Below are positions 33,556-45,554 of a DNA stretch of 64,000 bases, in pieces (positions within the stretch are counted from its first letter, which is position 1; the number at the start of each line of letters is the position of its first letter). A program made the position numbers and the translations under genes. The stretch is from Prunus persica (Eukaryota; Streptophyta; Magnoliopsida; Rosales; Rosaceae): assembly GCF_000346465.2 (NCBI RefSeq), contig NC_034012.1:17369077-17433076 (forward strand), read 5' to 3'. The notes under the pieces were generated by a model. It was not told the DNA's origin and did no database searches. It worked only from the letters and a program-made list of their open reading frames with translations.

Positions 33556-36500
33556 GTCCCCTCCACCTCCGAGGAACTCGACCCCGAGTTATGATTTGGA
33601 TAAAGGACCTCATCTTCATGGAACTCATATAAATCTGCAACATTAAAAATATTGGATATTCCCATGGAATCCGGTAACTCAATAACATAGGCATTATCAT
33701 TGATCCGTTTGAGCACTTTGTAAGGACCATATTTTTTTGGTTTAAGCTTGCTATATGTGCCAACTGGAAACCTCTCCTTCCTCAGAAATATCATCACAGA
33801 ATCACCTTCCTGAAACACTTTAACTCGCCTATGCTTATCCGCAGCAGCTTTGTACTTAGCATTAGTTTGCTCAAGTTTCTGCTTGACTTCATCTCGAACA
33901 GCCACTACTTCCTCTGCCAAATTTTTCGTTGCCACACTGGTTTGCTGGCCTCTAGGCAGTTTCACCAAATCTACAACATGGTTAGGCATAGCAGTATAAA
34001 CAATGGAAAATGGAGACTTCCCGGTGGCACTATGGACTGCACTGTTATACGCAAACTCCACCTGCGGTAAAGCATAATCCCATTGTTTTGGCTTCTCTCC
34101 ACAGACGCTGCATACCATATTGCCCAATGTTCTGTTTGTAACCTCAGTCTGGCCATCGGTTTGGGGATGGGCAGTGCTGCTACGATTCAAAGTAGTCCCA
34201 AACAGCCTCCACAAGGTGATCCAAAAATGGCTCAAGAACTTGGTGTCACGATCGGATGTAATGGATGTAGGGACCCCATGCAAGCGAACAACCTCCCTGA
34301 AAAATAGTTTGGCTATATTTGATGCATCAGCAGTCTTCCTGCAAGCTATGAAATGCGCCATTTTTGAGAACCGATCAACCACCACAAATACAGAATCCAC
34401 TCCCATTTGTGTTCGGGGCAAGCCGAGGACAAAATCCATAGCAAGATCCTGCCAAATATCGTTAGGAACTGGTAATGGCATATATAATCCGGTGTTTTGT
34501 ACCTGCCCCTTCGAAGTTTGACAAGTGTAGCACTTGCGCACAATAGTTCCAACATCTCGTTTGAGCTGTGGCCAGTAAAATCTCTCTTCCATCCCTGCAA
34601 TTGTTTTATCACGACCCAGGTGGCCACTCAACCCTCCACCATGCAAGTCCCGAATGAGCTTCTCCCTCAAAGAGGACACTGGAATACACAACTGGTTGCC
34701 TTTGAACAAGTATCCTTCATTAAGAAAGTAATCTGCCATCGGCTCTTGATTGATGCACTTAGTCCAAATTTCCCGGAAATCAGCATCACCTTCATACAAT
34801 TCCTTCAGACATTCAAACCCCACAACTTCTTGAGTCAGCGTGATTAACAATGAAGCTCTTCTACTTGGCGCATCCGCCACACGATTTGTCTTGCCGGAAG
34901 TGTGCTTGATAACGAACGAAAATTTCTGCAAGAAAGTCACCCATCTAGCATGCATTTTATCAATATTTTTCTGGCTGTTAATATACTTCAACGCTTGATG
35001 ATCTGTAAATAAAACAAATTCCTTCTGGATAAGATAGTGCTCCCATTGCTTCAAAGCTCGAACAACCGCATAGAACTCTTGGTCATAAGTACTCCACTTT
35101 TGACGTGCATCACTCAACTTTTCAGAGAAGAATGCAACTGGCCGCTTGTCTTGCGAAAGCACGGCTCCGACTCCCACACCGCTGGCATCACATTCAACTT
35201 CAAAAACTTTCTCAAAGTTTGGAAGGGCTAGAACCGGCGCGGTGCAAAGCTTTTCTTTTATGTCTGCAAAGCTTCTCTCTTGCTCCTCTCCCCAACTGAA
35301 TCGGCCCTTCTTCAAACACTCTGTGATAGGTGCAGCGATAGAGCTGAAATGCCTCACAAATCTCCTGTAAAAGGTGGCCAAGCCATGGAAACTTCGAACT
35401 TCAGAAACTATTTTTGGAGCTGGCCAGTCAAGGATTGCCTTGATCTTCTCGTCGTCAACCTGGATACCATGCTCACCAACAACAAAACCCAAGAACAGTA
35501 GCTTATTTGTGCAGAAAGTACATTTTTTAAGGTTCACAAACAGTTTATTTTCTCTCAAAACGTCTAAAACTTGCCTCAAATGCACAAGATGTTCTTCTTC
35601 TGTGGTGCTGTAAATTAAAATGTCATCGAAATAAACCACGACAAAAGAGCCAATAAATGGTCGAAGAACCTGATTCATGAGTCTCATGAAGGTGCTAGGC
35701 GCATTTGACAATCCGAATGGCATCACCAACCATTTAAATAATCCGTCCTTGCTCTTGAACGCTGTTTTCCATTCGTCGCCAGGTCTGATGCGAATCTGGT
35801 GGTAACCGCTTCGCAAATCTATCTTGGAAAACACCTTTGAGCCGCTAAGAACATCCAGCATATCCTCCAATCGTGGAATGGGAAACCTGTACTTCACTGT
35901 TATCTTGTTGATTGCTCGGCTATCAACACACATTCGCCAAGTCTTGTCTTTCTTCGGAACCAACAAAACAGGAACTGCGCAGGGACTCAAACTCTCCCTG
36001 ATAAATCCCTTCCGCAGTAATTCTTCAATCTGTTCTCTGAGGATGTCATTCTCCTTGGGGCTCATCCGATAATGGGGCAGATTCGGAAGGCTAGCTCCCG
36101 GCACCAAGTGTATTCGGTGTTGTATGTCCCGCATAGGTGGCAGCTCGTTTGGCAGATTTTCAGAAAATAATTCCTAAAATTGAGACAAAATCTGCTGCAC
36201 ATCTTGTGGAACGTCACCTTCTCCCCTGCCAAGTTTCAACAACCCCTTCAACACCAAGGGACAAAAACACTCTGCTTCCTTAACAGCCTCATTCAACTCC
36301 TGATCGTTGCTAATTAGGGTTAGGAAACTAGAATTCCTCGTCTTGGCTTCAATAGAAGGTTTTGAGGGCTGTGTAGTTGCCATTGCAATTTTTCGGTTGT
36401 TCTAAGAGAACAGAATTACATTATCTCGTCCTTTGAAAGTCGCATCCACATCAAATTGCCAAGGGCGCCCTAATAAAATATGGCATGCATCCATGTCAAT

Positions 36501-36809
36501 AACATCACATAAGACATCATCTCTGTAATGCTTACCAATAGACAGCGGCACACGGCAAGTCTCAGCTACACGAACCGAAGGGCCTTTTTTAACCCAACCT
36601 AGTGAGTAAGGGCTGACATGTGGCTCCGTTGGTAGCTGCAAATATTCCACCAATTTCTTTGACACGAAATTCTCGCAACTTCCATTGTCGACGATCACAT
36701 CACAAACCTTGTTTTTGATTGAGCAGAGGGAACGAAAAATACTATGACGCTGCCCCTCCTCCTTTGGTGCCAAAAGAACTCTCTGCAAAACCAGGGTAAT
36801 CTTCTCCAT
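33465..36809 (-). pseudogene. pol (PR-RT-RNase H-INT) of the gypsy element, two amber stops
   Basis: One frame carries the aspartic protease ([21 protein letters not shown]), then TAG at 36404-36402, a linker, TAG at 36176-36174, and an open 889-codon part from 36134. RT has [15 protein letters not shown] and the catalytic YFDD (residues 168-171 of the open part). RNase H has [15 protein letters not shown] and TDHQALKY. Integrase has the HHCC finger ([15 protein letters not shown]) and the DDE core ([34 protein letters not shown]). The tail after [14 protein letters not shown] is [15 protein letters not shown] and enters the LTR. Apart from the two stops and the upstream frameshift the catalytic residues are intact. 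Confidence 0.93.
33556..33570 (-). other. Polypurine tract (PPT)
   Basis: The minus strand reads GGAGGTGGAGGGGAC directly before the 3' LTR, the expected place for plus-strand priming. It overlaps the pol reading frame. Confidence 0.75.
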
Positions 36810-38020
36810 TCCTTCTTCAACTGCAAATTCAGCCCTGAATAATCATTTTCCCCGACTTCCTCGTTTTCCTCATCTTCATCGGCTTCTTCGATAAAGTTAG
36901 CCTGCTTCCGCTCTGGACAAACATTAGAACGATGCCCTGGTTTTTGGCAACGGTAACATATGTCCGTCATGGGCTTAGCATACGGATTCTGGGACTGGTT
37001 TCGGGGCTGCCCTCTGTTGTAATTCCGGCTGCTGCCTTCGTTGAAGTTTTTGTTTTGGCCAACTGTTGCTGGTTTTGTCATTCCTCCAGAATTTTGCTGC
37101 TGCGCTTTCCCCTTATCTCCTGCGCCACTAGAAGCACCAGCAATATAATCAGAGGCTTCCGTTGTATTCCTACGGAAGTTGGGTTGGCGTTTCTCCTTCT
37201 CCAACAGTTCAGCCTTCAATGCCATGTTAATCGCCTCCTGCAAAGTCCATATATTCTGCATGCCAATTTTTTCCTGGATGGAAATCTTCAGCCCATTGTT
37301 GTACCTCGCGACCTTTTGATTGTCAGTCTCGGTCAAATGGTTTCGCTCTGCCAAACGCATGAACTCTTTGGTATATTCAGAAACCGAACGGTTGCCTTGC
37401 GCACAGCCTAGGTACATACGGTAGAGAATCTGCTCATAATCTGTGGGCAGGAATCGTTCCATCATAAGCGACTTCATCTTCCGCCATGTTCGAACCCGCT
37501 GTTTTCCTTGCCTCTGCCGTAAATTTTGCAATTGATCCCACCAAACAACTGTTGTAGCTTTAAGACGGAAAGCTACCATCTTCACCATCTTATGCTCAGG
37601 AACCTCCATAATATCGAAAAACCTCTCCACTTCTACAAGCCAATCCAAGAAGTCTTCAATCTTCAGATTTCCCCAAAAGTTAGGAATTTCTGCTTTAATC
37701 CGATAATCGCCAAAATTCTCGTAATTACGATTATGATTACGAGGATTATTAGCCGGTGGTGGTGGTGGTTCTTCAAGTTCCTCTTCTGACTCTGACTCAC
37801 TATCCGGAATAAGTTGCCTCCTATTATCTCTTCTCTCGCCATCTCTACCTTCTCTTCGGTTGTCCTCCCTGCCTTCTCTTCTATTGTTGCCTCCAAGAGC
37901 TTGCAACAACAATTCTCGCATCTCCCCAAATTGGTTGGTTAGGTTGTCGATCCGTCGGTTTTGAGCGTCCAGATCCGCTCGGGTAATTGGGATTGGGACA
38001 TCAGCTTCTCGATCGCCCAT
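36695..38020 (-). CDS. gag (capsid, nucleocapsid) of the gypsy element
   Basis: I chose [12 protein letters not shown] (ATG at 38020) as start; the frame is open from 38092. The Retrotrans_gag capsid region includes [20 protein letters not shown] and [11 protein letters not shown], followed by [25 protein letters not shown] zinc knuckle follows ([14 protein letters not shown]). Downstream of ENDYSG at about 36832 this frame is no longer meaningful: a missing base shifts the protease frame, so the last about 45 codons are out of frame. The gag product assembles the particle that packages element RNA. Confidence 0.88.
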   Translation of the reverse strand: MGDREADVPIPITRADLDAQNRRIDNLTNQFGEMRELLLQALGGNNRREGREDNRREGRDGERRDNRRQLIPDSESESEEELEEPPPPPANNPRNHNRNYENFGDYRIKAEIPNFWGNLKIEDFLDWLVEVERFFDIMEVPEHKMVKMVAFRLKATTVVWWDQLQNLRQRQGKQRVRTWRKMKSLMMERFLPTDYEQILYRMYLGCAQGNRSVSEYTKEFMRLAERNHLTETDNQKVARYNNGLKISIQEKIGMQNIWTLQEAINMALKAELLEKEKRQPNFRRNTTEASDYIAGASSGAGDKGKAQQQNSGGMTKPATVGQNKNFNEGSSRNYNRGQPRNQSQNPYAKPMTDICYRCQKPGHRSNVCPERKQANFIEEADEDEENEEVGENDYSGLNLQLKKEWRRLPWFCREFFWHQRRRGSVIVFFVPSAQSKTRFVM

Positions 38021-38055
38021 GATAACACAAGACAAGAATACCGAGACGGGAGAGA

Positions 38056-38070
38056 CCCGCTCTGATACCA
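38056..38070 (-). other. Primer binding site, initiator Met tRNA type
   Basis: The minus strand immediately inside the 5' LTR reads TGGTATCAGAGCGGG, two bases from the LTR. It is complementary to the 3' end of plant initiator methionine tRNA. Confidence 0.85.
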
Positions 38071-38072
38071 CT

Positions 38073-38572
38073 TGACGCAGCACAAGTAACAAAGGGTTTC
38101 AAGCGAAACCTTGAGTAACAATAGAAACTGGATTCCACCAGAAAATTAAGAGAACCTCTCTTGGAATAATGTTATTAAAACTGAGTTGCCAGAAACGTTA
38201 GACAAACCTGTCTAAATACACAATTCTCAACAACCCTCAACCCTTCAACTACTAGGGGAGTTATTACATAAAACTGAAAAAAAACAGGATTAATTTGGAG
38301 TCTTAATAACGTAACTCCTAAACTGTCCAAAACAGAATTTATTGAAAAATTAACTACCAAACTTTAACTACAGTTTTGGAAGGCCAAACGACCTCAGAAT
38401 GCCAAAATCCATCTTATGTCACAGCAAAGCTGTGAGTTACACTCGTGGCGTCGTTCCCTTTCCGAAATGGTATTTTGCGTCCTAATCGGAGCTTGGACGA
38501 CAAAACTGCATATTCCCGCTACGTCCTTTTTCTAGCTCAACCGCGATAAAATCTGCCATCTGTTCTACATCA
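38073..38572 (-). repeat. 5' LTR (500 bp)
   Basis: In plus orientation it runs TGACGCAGCAC to GTTCTACATCA. It is about 98% identical to the other LTR by eye. Confidence 0.93.
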
Positions 38573-38577
38573 AATAA

Positions 38578-39595
38578 GCTCAGTTGATTTTTTTTCTTTT
38601 TTTTTCTTTTGAGCAGAGCAGAGCTTAGTTGATATTTTGGAGAGCCTTTTGGTACCATTTCATATGGTAACAAAGCCTCGATAAAAAAAATTTCCAATCA
38701 GAACGCATCTCCAACTTTATAGCTTAGTGGGAACTCGAAAGCAAAAGTGACGAAGACACCACCTACCAAAAAAGAATTGCCGCTGACATTTTCACCCAGC
38801 ACGCTATTGCAAAGTACATTTTGAGATTGGGACACGGAAAAGAGCACTATCGAAAATGCTAGAATAAGCATCTAACTTAACCAAGGAGTAAGTCTTGAGT
38901 GTGAATTCACATTCCATGCAAATACAATCTAACGGTAATAATAAATCAGAATTCTAATATCCATAATTCATTGATGATGACAAGAATGTTCGTATCTAAG
39001 TATCAATTATAGATATCAATCTACAATAGTCGGATTAGAGATTTTGAAGTCTTTGTGCAAAATTTAAATTAAGACTATTGCCTATTTTCACATGAAACGA
39101 AAACACGAAAGTAAAAAAATATATATTTATCATGAATTGTCATAAAACAAAATTTTAGAACAAAAAATTATCATGAGTGTACAGAAAATATCATCACGAG
39201 GTACCCAAGTAGCTTCGACCAAAAAATCATCATGAGTGTACACAAAAAGAGCACCAATGCACCGTCCTAGTGCCAGCATACACCTCCTCATTTAGCCAAA
39301 CGCTAAAACGAGCAAACAAATAATAAAAAAATCCAAATCAATCTTTTGCTTTTAAGGGCCAAATCCCTTTGTGATAATAAAGGTTCTTAAATTTGGTCCA
39401 CCACTGGTGGTTGATACAAGAACAACTGAACATTATATTAATTGCTTGACCTCGACCAGTTCTTCTCACACTTCTCCTCCTCACGCCAACCACACAATCC
39501 ACAATCACAAATTCATATCTTGCACCATTCTTCTCCATTGTCCATCTCTCTGTCTCTCTCTCTCTCTCTCTAGCAAGAAAATAAAAAACTCTTTC
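38578..39595. other. 5' flank of the phospholipase gene
   Basis: AT-rich with no TE boundary seen. CATCATGAGTGTAC occurs twice (about 39170 and 39227). A (TC)n run at 39547-39570 lies in the likely 5' UTR. No convincing TATA box was found. Confidence 0.45.
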
Positions 39596-41155
39596 ATGGC
39601 TTCTCTTCTATTATCTCCCAACAAAACCATTAATGCTACTCCACCACTTCTCCCTCAATGCCTCTCCCCAAGACATAACCTCAACAAAACCAAAATTCTC
39701 ATCTTTCCAAGTAAACCCTATACTTCACCAAAGCCAGAAACAACCACCAAATGCTCATCATCACTCTCAAGCCTAAGCCTAAAGGTACAATTAGATCACG
39801 AAAATATTGAACCACAAACCCTTGTCTTCCATGAAGACAACCATAGGCCACTCCATGAAATCTGGAAGGAAATTCAAGGCCTTAACAACTGGGAAGGGCT
39901 TCTAGATCCAACACTCAACTCTCATCTCCGGCAAGAAATCATCCGCTACGGAGAATTCGCTCAAGCATGTTATGACTCCTTCGACTTCGATCCTCACTCC
40001 AAGTACTGCGGCACATGCAAGTACCAAGGCGCTCATTTCTTCGAAAACCTCGACATGGCCGACCGTGGCTACCAAATCAGCCGATACCTCTACGCGACTT
40101 CAAACATCAACCTCCCCAATTTCTTCCAAAAATCAAAGCTCGGCAGTGTGTGGAGCCGCCACGCAAACTGGATGGGGTTCGTGGCTGTGGCCACGGACCC
40201 CGACCAGATCAAAAGGCTTGGGAGAAGAGACATTGTGATTGCATGGCGAGGAACAGTCACGTATCTTGAGTGGATTTACGACCTGAAAGACATCCTCCAC
40301 CCAGCTCAGTTTCGCAACGACCCGTCCATCAAAATCGAATCCGGGTTCTATGACTTGTACACCAAGAAGGAAGATGAATGTAGGTTTTGCTCATTTTCTG
40401 CCCGGGAGCAACTTCTTGCGGAGGTCAAGAGGCTTCGTGAGCTATACCAAGGTGAAGAAATTAGCATTACAATCACAGGGCATAGTCTTGGTGCTGCTTT
40501 AGCTATTTTGAGCGCTTATGACATAGCAGAAATGGGACTCAATATTGTACATGATGGTCATCATGAGTTGGAGAGCACAAAAATTCCGATCACGGTGTAC
40601 TCGTTTTCGGGTCCTCGAGTTGGGAATCTGAGATTCAAGGAAAGATGTGACGAGCTTGGAGTTAAGGTGCTGAGAGTGGTTAATGTGCACGATAAAGTGC
40701 CTAGGGTGCCAGGCATCATTACGAATGAGAAGTTTAGGTTTCAAAAGTACATAGAAGACACTATTGCATTTCCTTGGAGTTATGCTCATGTGGGAGTGGC
40801 GCTTGAGCTGGACCACAATCAAAGTCCATTTCTAAAGCCCACTAATGATTTTGGGTGCGCACATAATCTTGAGGCCCATTTGCATTTGGTGGATGGGTAC
40901 CATGGGAAGGGGCAGAAGTTCTGCTTGGTGACCAAGAGGGACATTGCACTTGTGAACAAGAGTTGCGACTTCTTGAGGGCTGAGTATGGGGTGCCACCGC
41001 ACTGGCGGCAAGACGAGAATAAGGGGATGGTGAGGAGTAAGGATGGGCGGTGGGTGCTGCCGGAGCGGCCCAGAGTTGAGGCCCACCCGCCAGATACAGC
41101 CCACCATCTTCAGCAAGTGCTCAATATGTGTAGCACTCAATTGGAAGCACCATGA
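39596..41155 (+). CDS. Plastid phospholipase A1-Igamma (DAD1-like, class I PLA1), 519 aa, intronless
   Basis: The ORF is intact. The N-terminal about 60 residues are Ser/Thr/Lys rich with no acidic residues at first, a typical chloroplast transit peptide. The mature part starts LHEIWKEIQGLNNWEGLLDP, characteristic of the family. The lipase class 3 core has RDIVIAWRGTVTYLEW and the nucleophile elbow GHSLG with Ser297. Asp366 (NVHDKVPR) and His423 (AHNLEAHLHLVDGYHG) are the probable other triad members. The C-terminus has PPHWRQDENKGMV and DGRWVLPERP. Class I PLA1 enzymes release the sn-1 fatty acid from plastid galactolipids and phospholipids; some feed jasmonate synthesis. I took ATG at 39596 over upstream in-frame ATGs because the transit peptide starts there (MASLLLS). 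Lack of introns fits this subfamily. Confidence 0.93.
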   Translation: MASLLLSPNKTINATPPLLPQCLSPRHNLNKTKILIFPSKPYTSPKPETTTKCSSSLSSLSLKVQLDHENIEPQTLVFHEDNHRPLHEIWKEIQGLNNWEGLLDPTLNSHLRQEIIRYGEFAQACYDSFDFDPHSKYCGTCKYQGAHFFENLDMADRGYQISRYLYATSNINLPNFFQKSKLGSVWSRHANWMGFVAVATDPDQIKRLGRRDIVIAWRGTVTYLEWIYDLKDILHPAQFRNDPSIKIESGFYDLYTKKEDECRFCSFSAREQLLAEVKRLRELYQGEEISITITGHSLGAALAILSAYDIAEMGLNIVHDGHHELESTKIPITVYSFSGPRVGNLRFKERCDELGVKVLRVVNVHDKVPRVPGIITNEKFRFQKYIEDTIAFPWSYAHVGVALELDHNQSPFLKPTNDFGCAHNLEAHLHLVDGYHGKGQKFCLVTKRDIALVNKSCDFLRAEYGVPPHWRQDENKGMVRSKDGRWVLPERPRVEAHPPDTAHHLQQVLNMCSTQLEAP

Positions 41156-41171
41156 TTTTGACTTGAACCAC

Positions 41172-41580
41172 TAACATATCTCATCCATTGTGCTTATTCT
41201 ATATCCTTGGTCTCGTTTTCATTTGGTGCTGAGCTATAACTCTCATTATTACGTCCAAATGTAGGAATTGTTTTCTTGGTGTCCATGTTAAAAATGTTTG
41301 ACAAAAAATACAACAGACAGAAGAAGAAAATATGTTGTAACTTGTAATAGTGTGGATGGTTGGTGTGCAATGGGACCTATAGGGGAAGACTTTTGTAACA
41401 TGCTTCATCAAAAGCATTGAAACAATGTGGTGTAAATGCTTTTATAACATGCTGATCACATATCACATCCACTCTGCCTAGTCTATATCTTCGGTCTCGT
41501 TTTCATTTTGTGCTTTGCTCAGAATCATTATCATGTCAAAAATGGAAGGACTTGTTTTCTTGGTGTCCCATCATTTCTTG
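41172..41580. repeat. Duplicated 3' flank of the phospholipase gene
   Basis: A sequence of about 115 bp at 41172-41285 recurs at about 41456-41575 with divergence; shared words include GGTCTCGTTTTCATTT and TTGTTTTCTTGGTGTCC. Confidence 0.7.
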
Positions 41581-42108
41581 ATTGTTGACATTAAAAGGTT
41601 TTTAAAATTTTATCGTTTTTATTTTTAAGTTTTGTTTTAATTTTTTTTGTCAATGGACCAGAAAGACAATTCGTTGGCTTCTGATTTGGCTTTCTGGTTT
41701 TTTTTTTTTTTTTTTTCAAATTTTTTTTTTCTGGGGGTTTGATTTCCTTTGATATCAGAAAAGATCAAAAGAAAAAAATCTTTGTTTTTCCTTTTTTTAT
41801 TAAAGATCTTCACATCTCGTTTCCTATCCAGAATTTGCACCATTTTTTTCTCAATGTTTGATTTCTTTTTATTAAAATAAGATTATTTTTATTTCATAAA
41901 GAAAATGAAAAATAATAATTTTGGTTGACCAAAAAAACAAAATCTGATTAAAAAGAAGTTTTTTTTAATATATAAGATGATGTCCCATCCCAAAACATAT
42001 ATATGGTACCAAACAATGGTTAGGAAAGTCTGGTCTAGTCTCAACCAGTTCAATCCAACATATGAAGTTTAAACCAGTCTTATTCTACTCGGCCCACCAA
42101 ACAGGGCT
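41581..42108. other. T-rich low-complexity spacer
   Basis: Poly-T/poly-A runs at 41640-41890. No gene is seen. Confidence 0.5.
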
Positions 42109-42120
42109 TACAAATATTGG

Positions 42121-42420
42121 AAGCCTACAAAAAGCCACTCCTCTTTCACATTTGGAACACCACAACCTGATTCTTTCTTCTCCTAGTTTCATATTTGTTC
42201 TACTTTCAATTATTATTTTTGGACAACGGTTTTGTAAACATGCTCATAGAGGACTTTGAGTCTGTGTATTGGGGGTCATATCTTGAAGTCTTATAAACCG
42301 TCAGTACCAGCACGTAGGAAGGCTACAAAGGTTTTAGGACAACGACTTTGTCATGCTTACTAGCTTTCTTACTAATTTATTTTACTTTTGTTTGCCTATT
42401 ATTTGTTTCCCTTTTTACCC
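42121..42420. repeat. Dispersed repeat, copy 1 (LTR-like)
   Basis: It is similar to 44639-44960 throughout. Both have a TATA-like GCCTATAAAAGG-type start (here GCCTACAAAAAGCC), AGTCTTRTARACCGTCAGTA and CACGTAGG. It resembles the R-U5 part of an LTR but has no complete ends. Confidence 0.55.
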
Positions 42421-42429
42421 TAATTTATT

Positions 42430-42850
42430 ATTATAATATAACTCTCTATTTGGATGAAGCAATTGAAAATTGCATTGAACTCTTAAATGACAGAATTTAA
42501 TCTCCATCGTTTAAATGTCTAGAAATTAATAGTTTCAATGCTTTGATTTATGTACGTCGAATTTTGTAAATGACATAAATTATAGTGAAAAGCAAATTCA
42601 TGCTCAATAAAAATTGTGACATAAGGCATTTTCGGAAGAAATTAAACGAGAATCTCAATCCCCAATTTCCACGATTTTCCTACGCGTCATTTAATAAGTC
42701 CATGCTTAAATTGCCAAACAATGGAAATTTCAATTTCTCCTCAATTCTTGACTTGTAGCTAAATCCCGACTTACTTTCCTTCATCCAAACGAAAGTAAAG
42801 GATTTTGCATTTGGCTTTGTGCAGAAAAGGAAAACCAAATTTCTATGGGA
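42430..42850. repeat. Duplicated block, copy 1 (uninterrupted)
   Basis: The series TTTGGATGAAGCAATTGAAA, TCTCCATCGTTTAAAT, TTGATTTATGTACGTCGAAT, CATGCTTAAATTGCCAAACA and TCCTTCATCCAAACGAAAG recurs in the same order in copy 2, which is split by an insertion. Confidence 0.75.
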
Positions 42851-43815
42851 ATTGTGTAGAATTGGCTATGGTGAAATCGAAAGTAGTGATCTCATAACAT
42901 AAATCTCATCACTTTATTTTTATATGCTTGCTTTCATTATTATTTTTAGTTAATTATTTAATCAAATCTCATCATTCAATCGTTCCAATGAAGTATGCAG
43001 TTACTCACAATCGATACTTAGTAAATTAAATCACTCTTCGTGGGAACGATACTTTACTTAACTCTAAACTGCTTGTGTGATTTGTATGCTTGCAAAATTG
43101 CTCAACACCTATTATTTGTTTCTTTAGTTTTACTTTACTGTTACAATTTTAAAATTTTAAAATATATTATTATAATATAACCCTTTGTTTGGATGAATCA
43201 ATTGAAAATTGCATAGAATTCTTAAATGATGGAATTTAAATCTCCATCGTTTAAATTTCTTTCAATTGATAATTTCAATGTTTTGATTTATGGATGTCGA
43301 ATTTTGTAAATAACAGAAATTACAGTGAAAAACGAATTCATGCTCAATAGAAATTGAGAAATGACGCCTCTTTTGAAAGAAATTAAACTCAGAAATCTCG
43401 ATCCCCAATTTCCAAGATTTTTCCCATGCATAATTTAATAAGGGTGTAATTATCAATGTGCCCCTTGTGCTTTACCGAAAATACCACTTTGCCCCTTACA
43501 ATTCTAATTGGGTCACTATGCACCCTGCGCTTTAATTTCGCGCCTCCCGTTCCCCAATTCCGTTAATTTAGTCCCTAAGACTGTTAACTTGATGATGTGG
43601 CAAGGGCTTTTTAGTAATTTGAGCATTTAAAAAGTAAGAATTGTTTGTTTGGATTCTAAAAAGTAAAAAAGAAATTAAAACTATTTTTACTTGTTTTGTA
43701 TATTTAATTAAACATATTTTTAACTATTTTTTTTATATTTAATTTAAATTTTAAAACTTTTAAATGCTAAAATTATTAAAATAGTTCATGTCATGTCATC
43801 ATGTTAACATTCTTA

Positions 43816-45554
43816 GGGCTCGTTTGGTATGTCAAACTATACTGACTAATTTATGTCACATAGTATTAATCTGTTTCGGAGAGTACTAATTGTTTATCCA
43901 TAATATTATAAGGTGTTTGGTATTATTTCCGATAAATAGTCTGACTAAATTATAATGTGTTTGGTGCTCTATCGGATAACATCGGATCAGACAATTTTTT
44001 TAAAATTCTTTAATAATTTAATTGGAAATTCAAATTTAAATAACACGTAATTTTTGGTAAGATTCATATGACAATTTTTATTTTATTTTTTTGCCAAATT
44101 ATTGACAAATCATTTTAGCCATTAGATACATCCAACAGCTGCCTAATACTGAAACAATAAACCTCTCTCCCAACTAGCTCTTCCATTTATTCGCTTCCTT
44201 CATTGTCTTCCTTGTCGGCCCACCACATCATTGATGCAAAACCCCCCAAGTTAAATTTGGAATCTGGGGTTTTTATCAAAAAATTAATATATAAAAAATC
44301 TAGAATCTGGCTGAGCTTTGAATCGAGAGCCACTTATACTGACCAGCCAATTAAAAAATTAAAATAGGATTGAGAACCAAACTTGTGTTGGCTGAGCTTT
44401 GAATCGAGACAACATAAATGAAAAAGAATGAATTTCAACACTAAGCAAAGTTGCAAACTGTTGAAATTTTTAAAAGCTTTTAAAAAATTTACCATTATAA
44501 GTTTTAAATTTTGTTTTAATTATTTGGCTGTTTTATTTTCTTTATTGTGGTGGTTATGCATATTTGTTTTCAGGTTTTATTTCTATATTAAATGACTTAA
44601 TTTTCTGCTTTGATGTGGTGAATGTTTCATATTTTTGATGCCTATAAAAGGACACTCCTCCTTCACATTGGAAAAAGAAGACCACACAACAAAATTTAAT
44701 TATCCTTTCTCCTACCTTTATATATATTCTCTACTTTCTATTAGTATTTTTGGGCAATGGTTATATGACTTGGAGACATATCCGTCTATGAACGTGCTCA
44801 TAGTGGATCTTGAGCTTGTGTATTAGGGGTCGTATCTTGGAGTCTTGTAGACCGTCAGTACTTACACGTAGGGAGGCTGCAAGGGCTTTAGGACAGCATC
44901 TTTGACGTGCTTCACCGTACCAAACTCACCTTCTTACTTATAATCTATTTTGCTTTTACTTACCTATAAATTTGTTTTTCTTCAATTTCATTGTACATTA
45001 AAAGTTTTCCAATTTGTTTATATGCTATTTATAATATAAAGGTTTTTGTATTTGGCTTTACGAAAAAGGAAAACTATATTTTTTTATAGCACAAACAAAA
45101 AAAACACCACACACAAATTATTGATTTGTGTTTTCCACAAACAGTCACCAAATAGTCTCTGAAGAAGATAGCAGAGAAGAAGATGGAGAGTGAAGAAGAG
45201 AAGCGTATTGGAGAGAGTATGAGAGAGAGAGAGAGAGAGATGGATACCTGGAGAAGAGTGAAGAGAATAACCATTGTAGAAGATAGCAAAGAAGAACCCC
45301 AGGGAGAAGAAGATAAAAATAATGTCTGATTTTTCACGTAGAACATGTGTTCTTTTTTTTCCTAGGTTTATAATTAAGCGTGTATTATCTAAACCGGGGT
45401 CTGTGGGTTGTATTAGTTAGTCATGTAAAGAGAGTATTAAAAGCCCAAACCATTTAAAATAGTCAGGTAATTAAGTAATACAAGTTGACACCAAACAACT
45501 GACATGGACTATTTACTCAAATCCAGAGTCTAATACGATGTACCAAATGAGCCC
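43816..45554. mobile_element. Tourist/Harbinger-like element, 1.74 kb, nested
   Basis: TIR GGGCTCGTTTGGTA against TACCAAATGAGCCC (one mismatch), with TTA on both sides (43813-43815, 45555-45557), the usual PIF/Harbinger target. It carries a copy of the dispersed repeat (44639-44960) and a GA-rich stretch at 45220-45240. No transposase ORF is seen. Confidence 0.75.
44639..44960. repeat. Dispersed repeat, copy 2 (LTR-like)
   Basis: Partner of 42121-42420, with GCCTATAAAAGG near its start and TCTTGTAGACCGTCAGTA inside. It lies within the Harbinger-like element, so it was carried there or inserted into it. Confidence 0.55.

Larger units (their letters stand above)
33057..38572 (-). mobile_element. 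Complete Ty3/gypsy LTR retrotransposon, CRM-like, 5.5 kb
   Basis: Both LTRs begin TG and end CA, and the 5-bp target duplication AATAA is exact (33052-33056 and 38573-38577). On the minus strand the order is 5' LTR, PBS, gag, protease, RT, RNase H, integrase, PPT, 3' LTR. I count about eight substitutions and one indel between the LTRs, so the insertion is recent. The pol frame runs about 30 codons into the 3' LTR and there is no clear chromodomain, both of which resemble CRM-clade (centromeric) chromoviruses. Two amber stops and one frameshift inactivate it. Confidence 0.95.

Noticed and set aside
33831..37789. Many plus-strand open frames of 60-159 codons
   Set aside because: All lie opposite the gag and pol frames of the gypsy element and have no domain.
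40499..41140. Minus-strand open frames of 102-107 codons
   Set aside because: They are antisense to the intact phospholipase coding sequence and show no domain.
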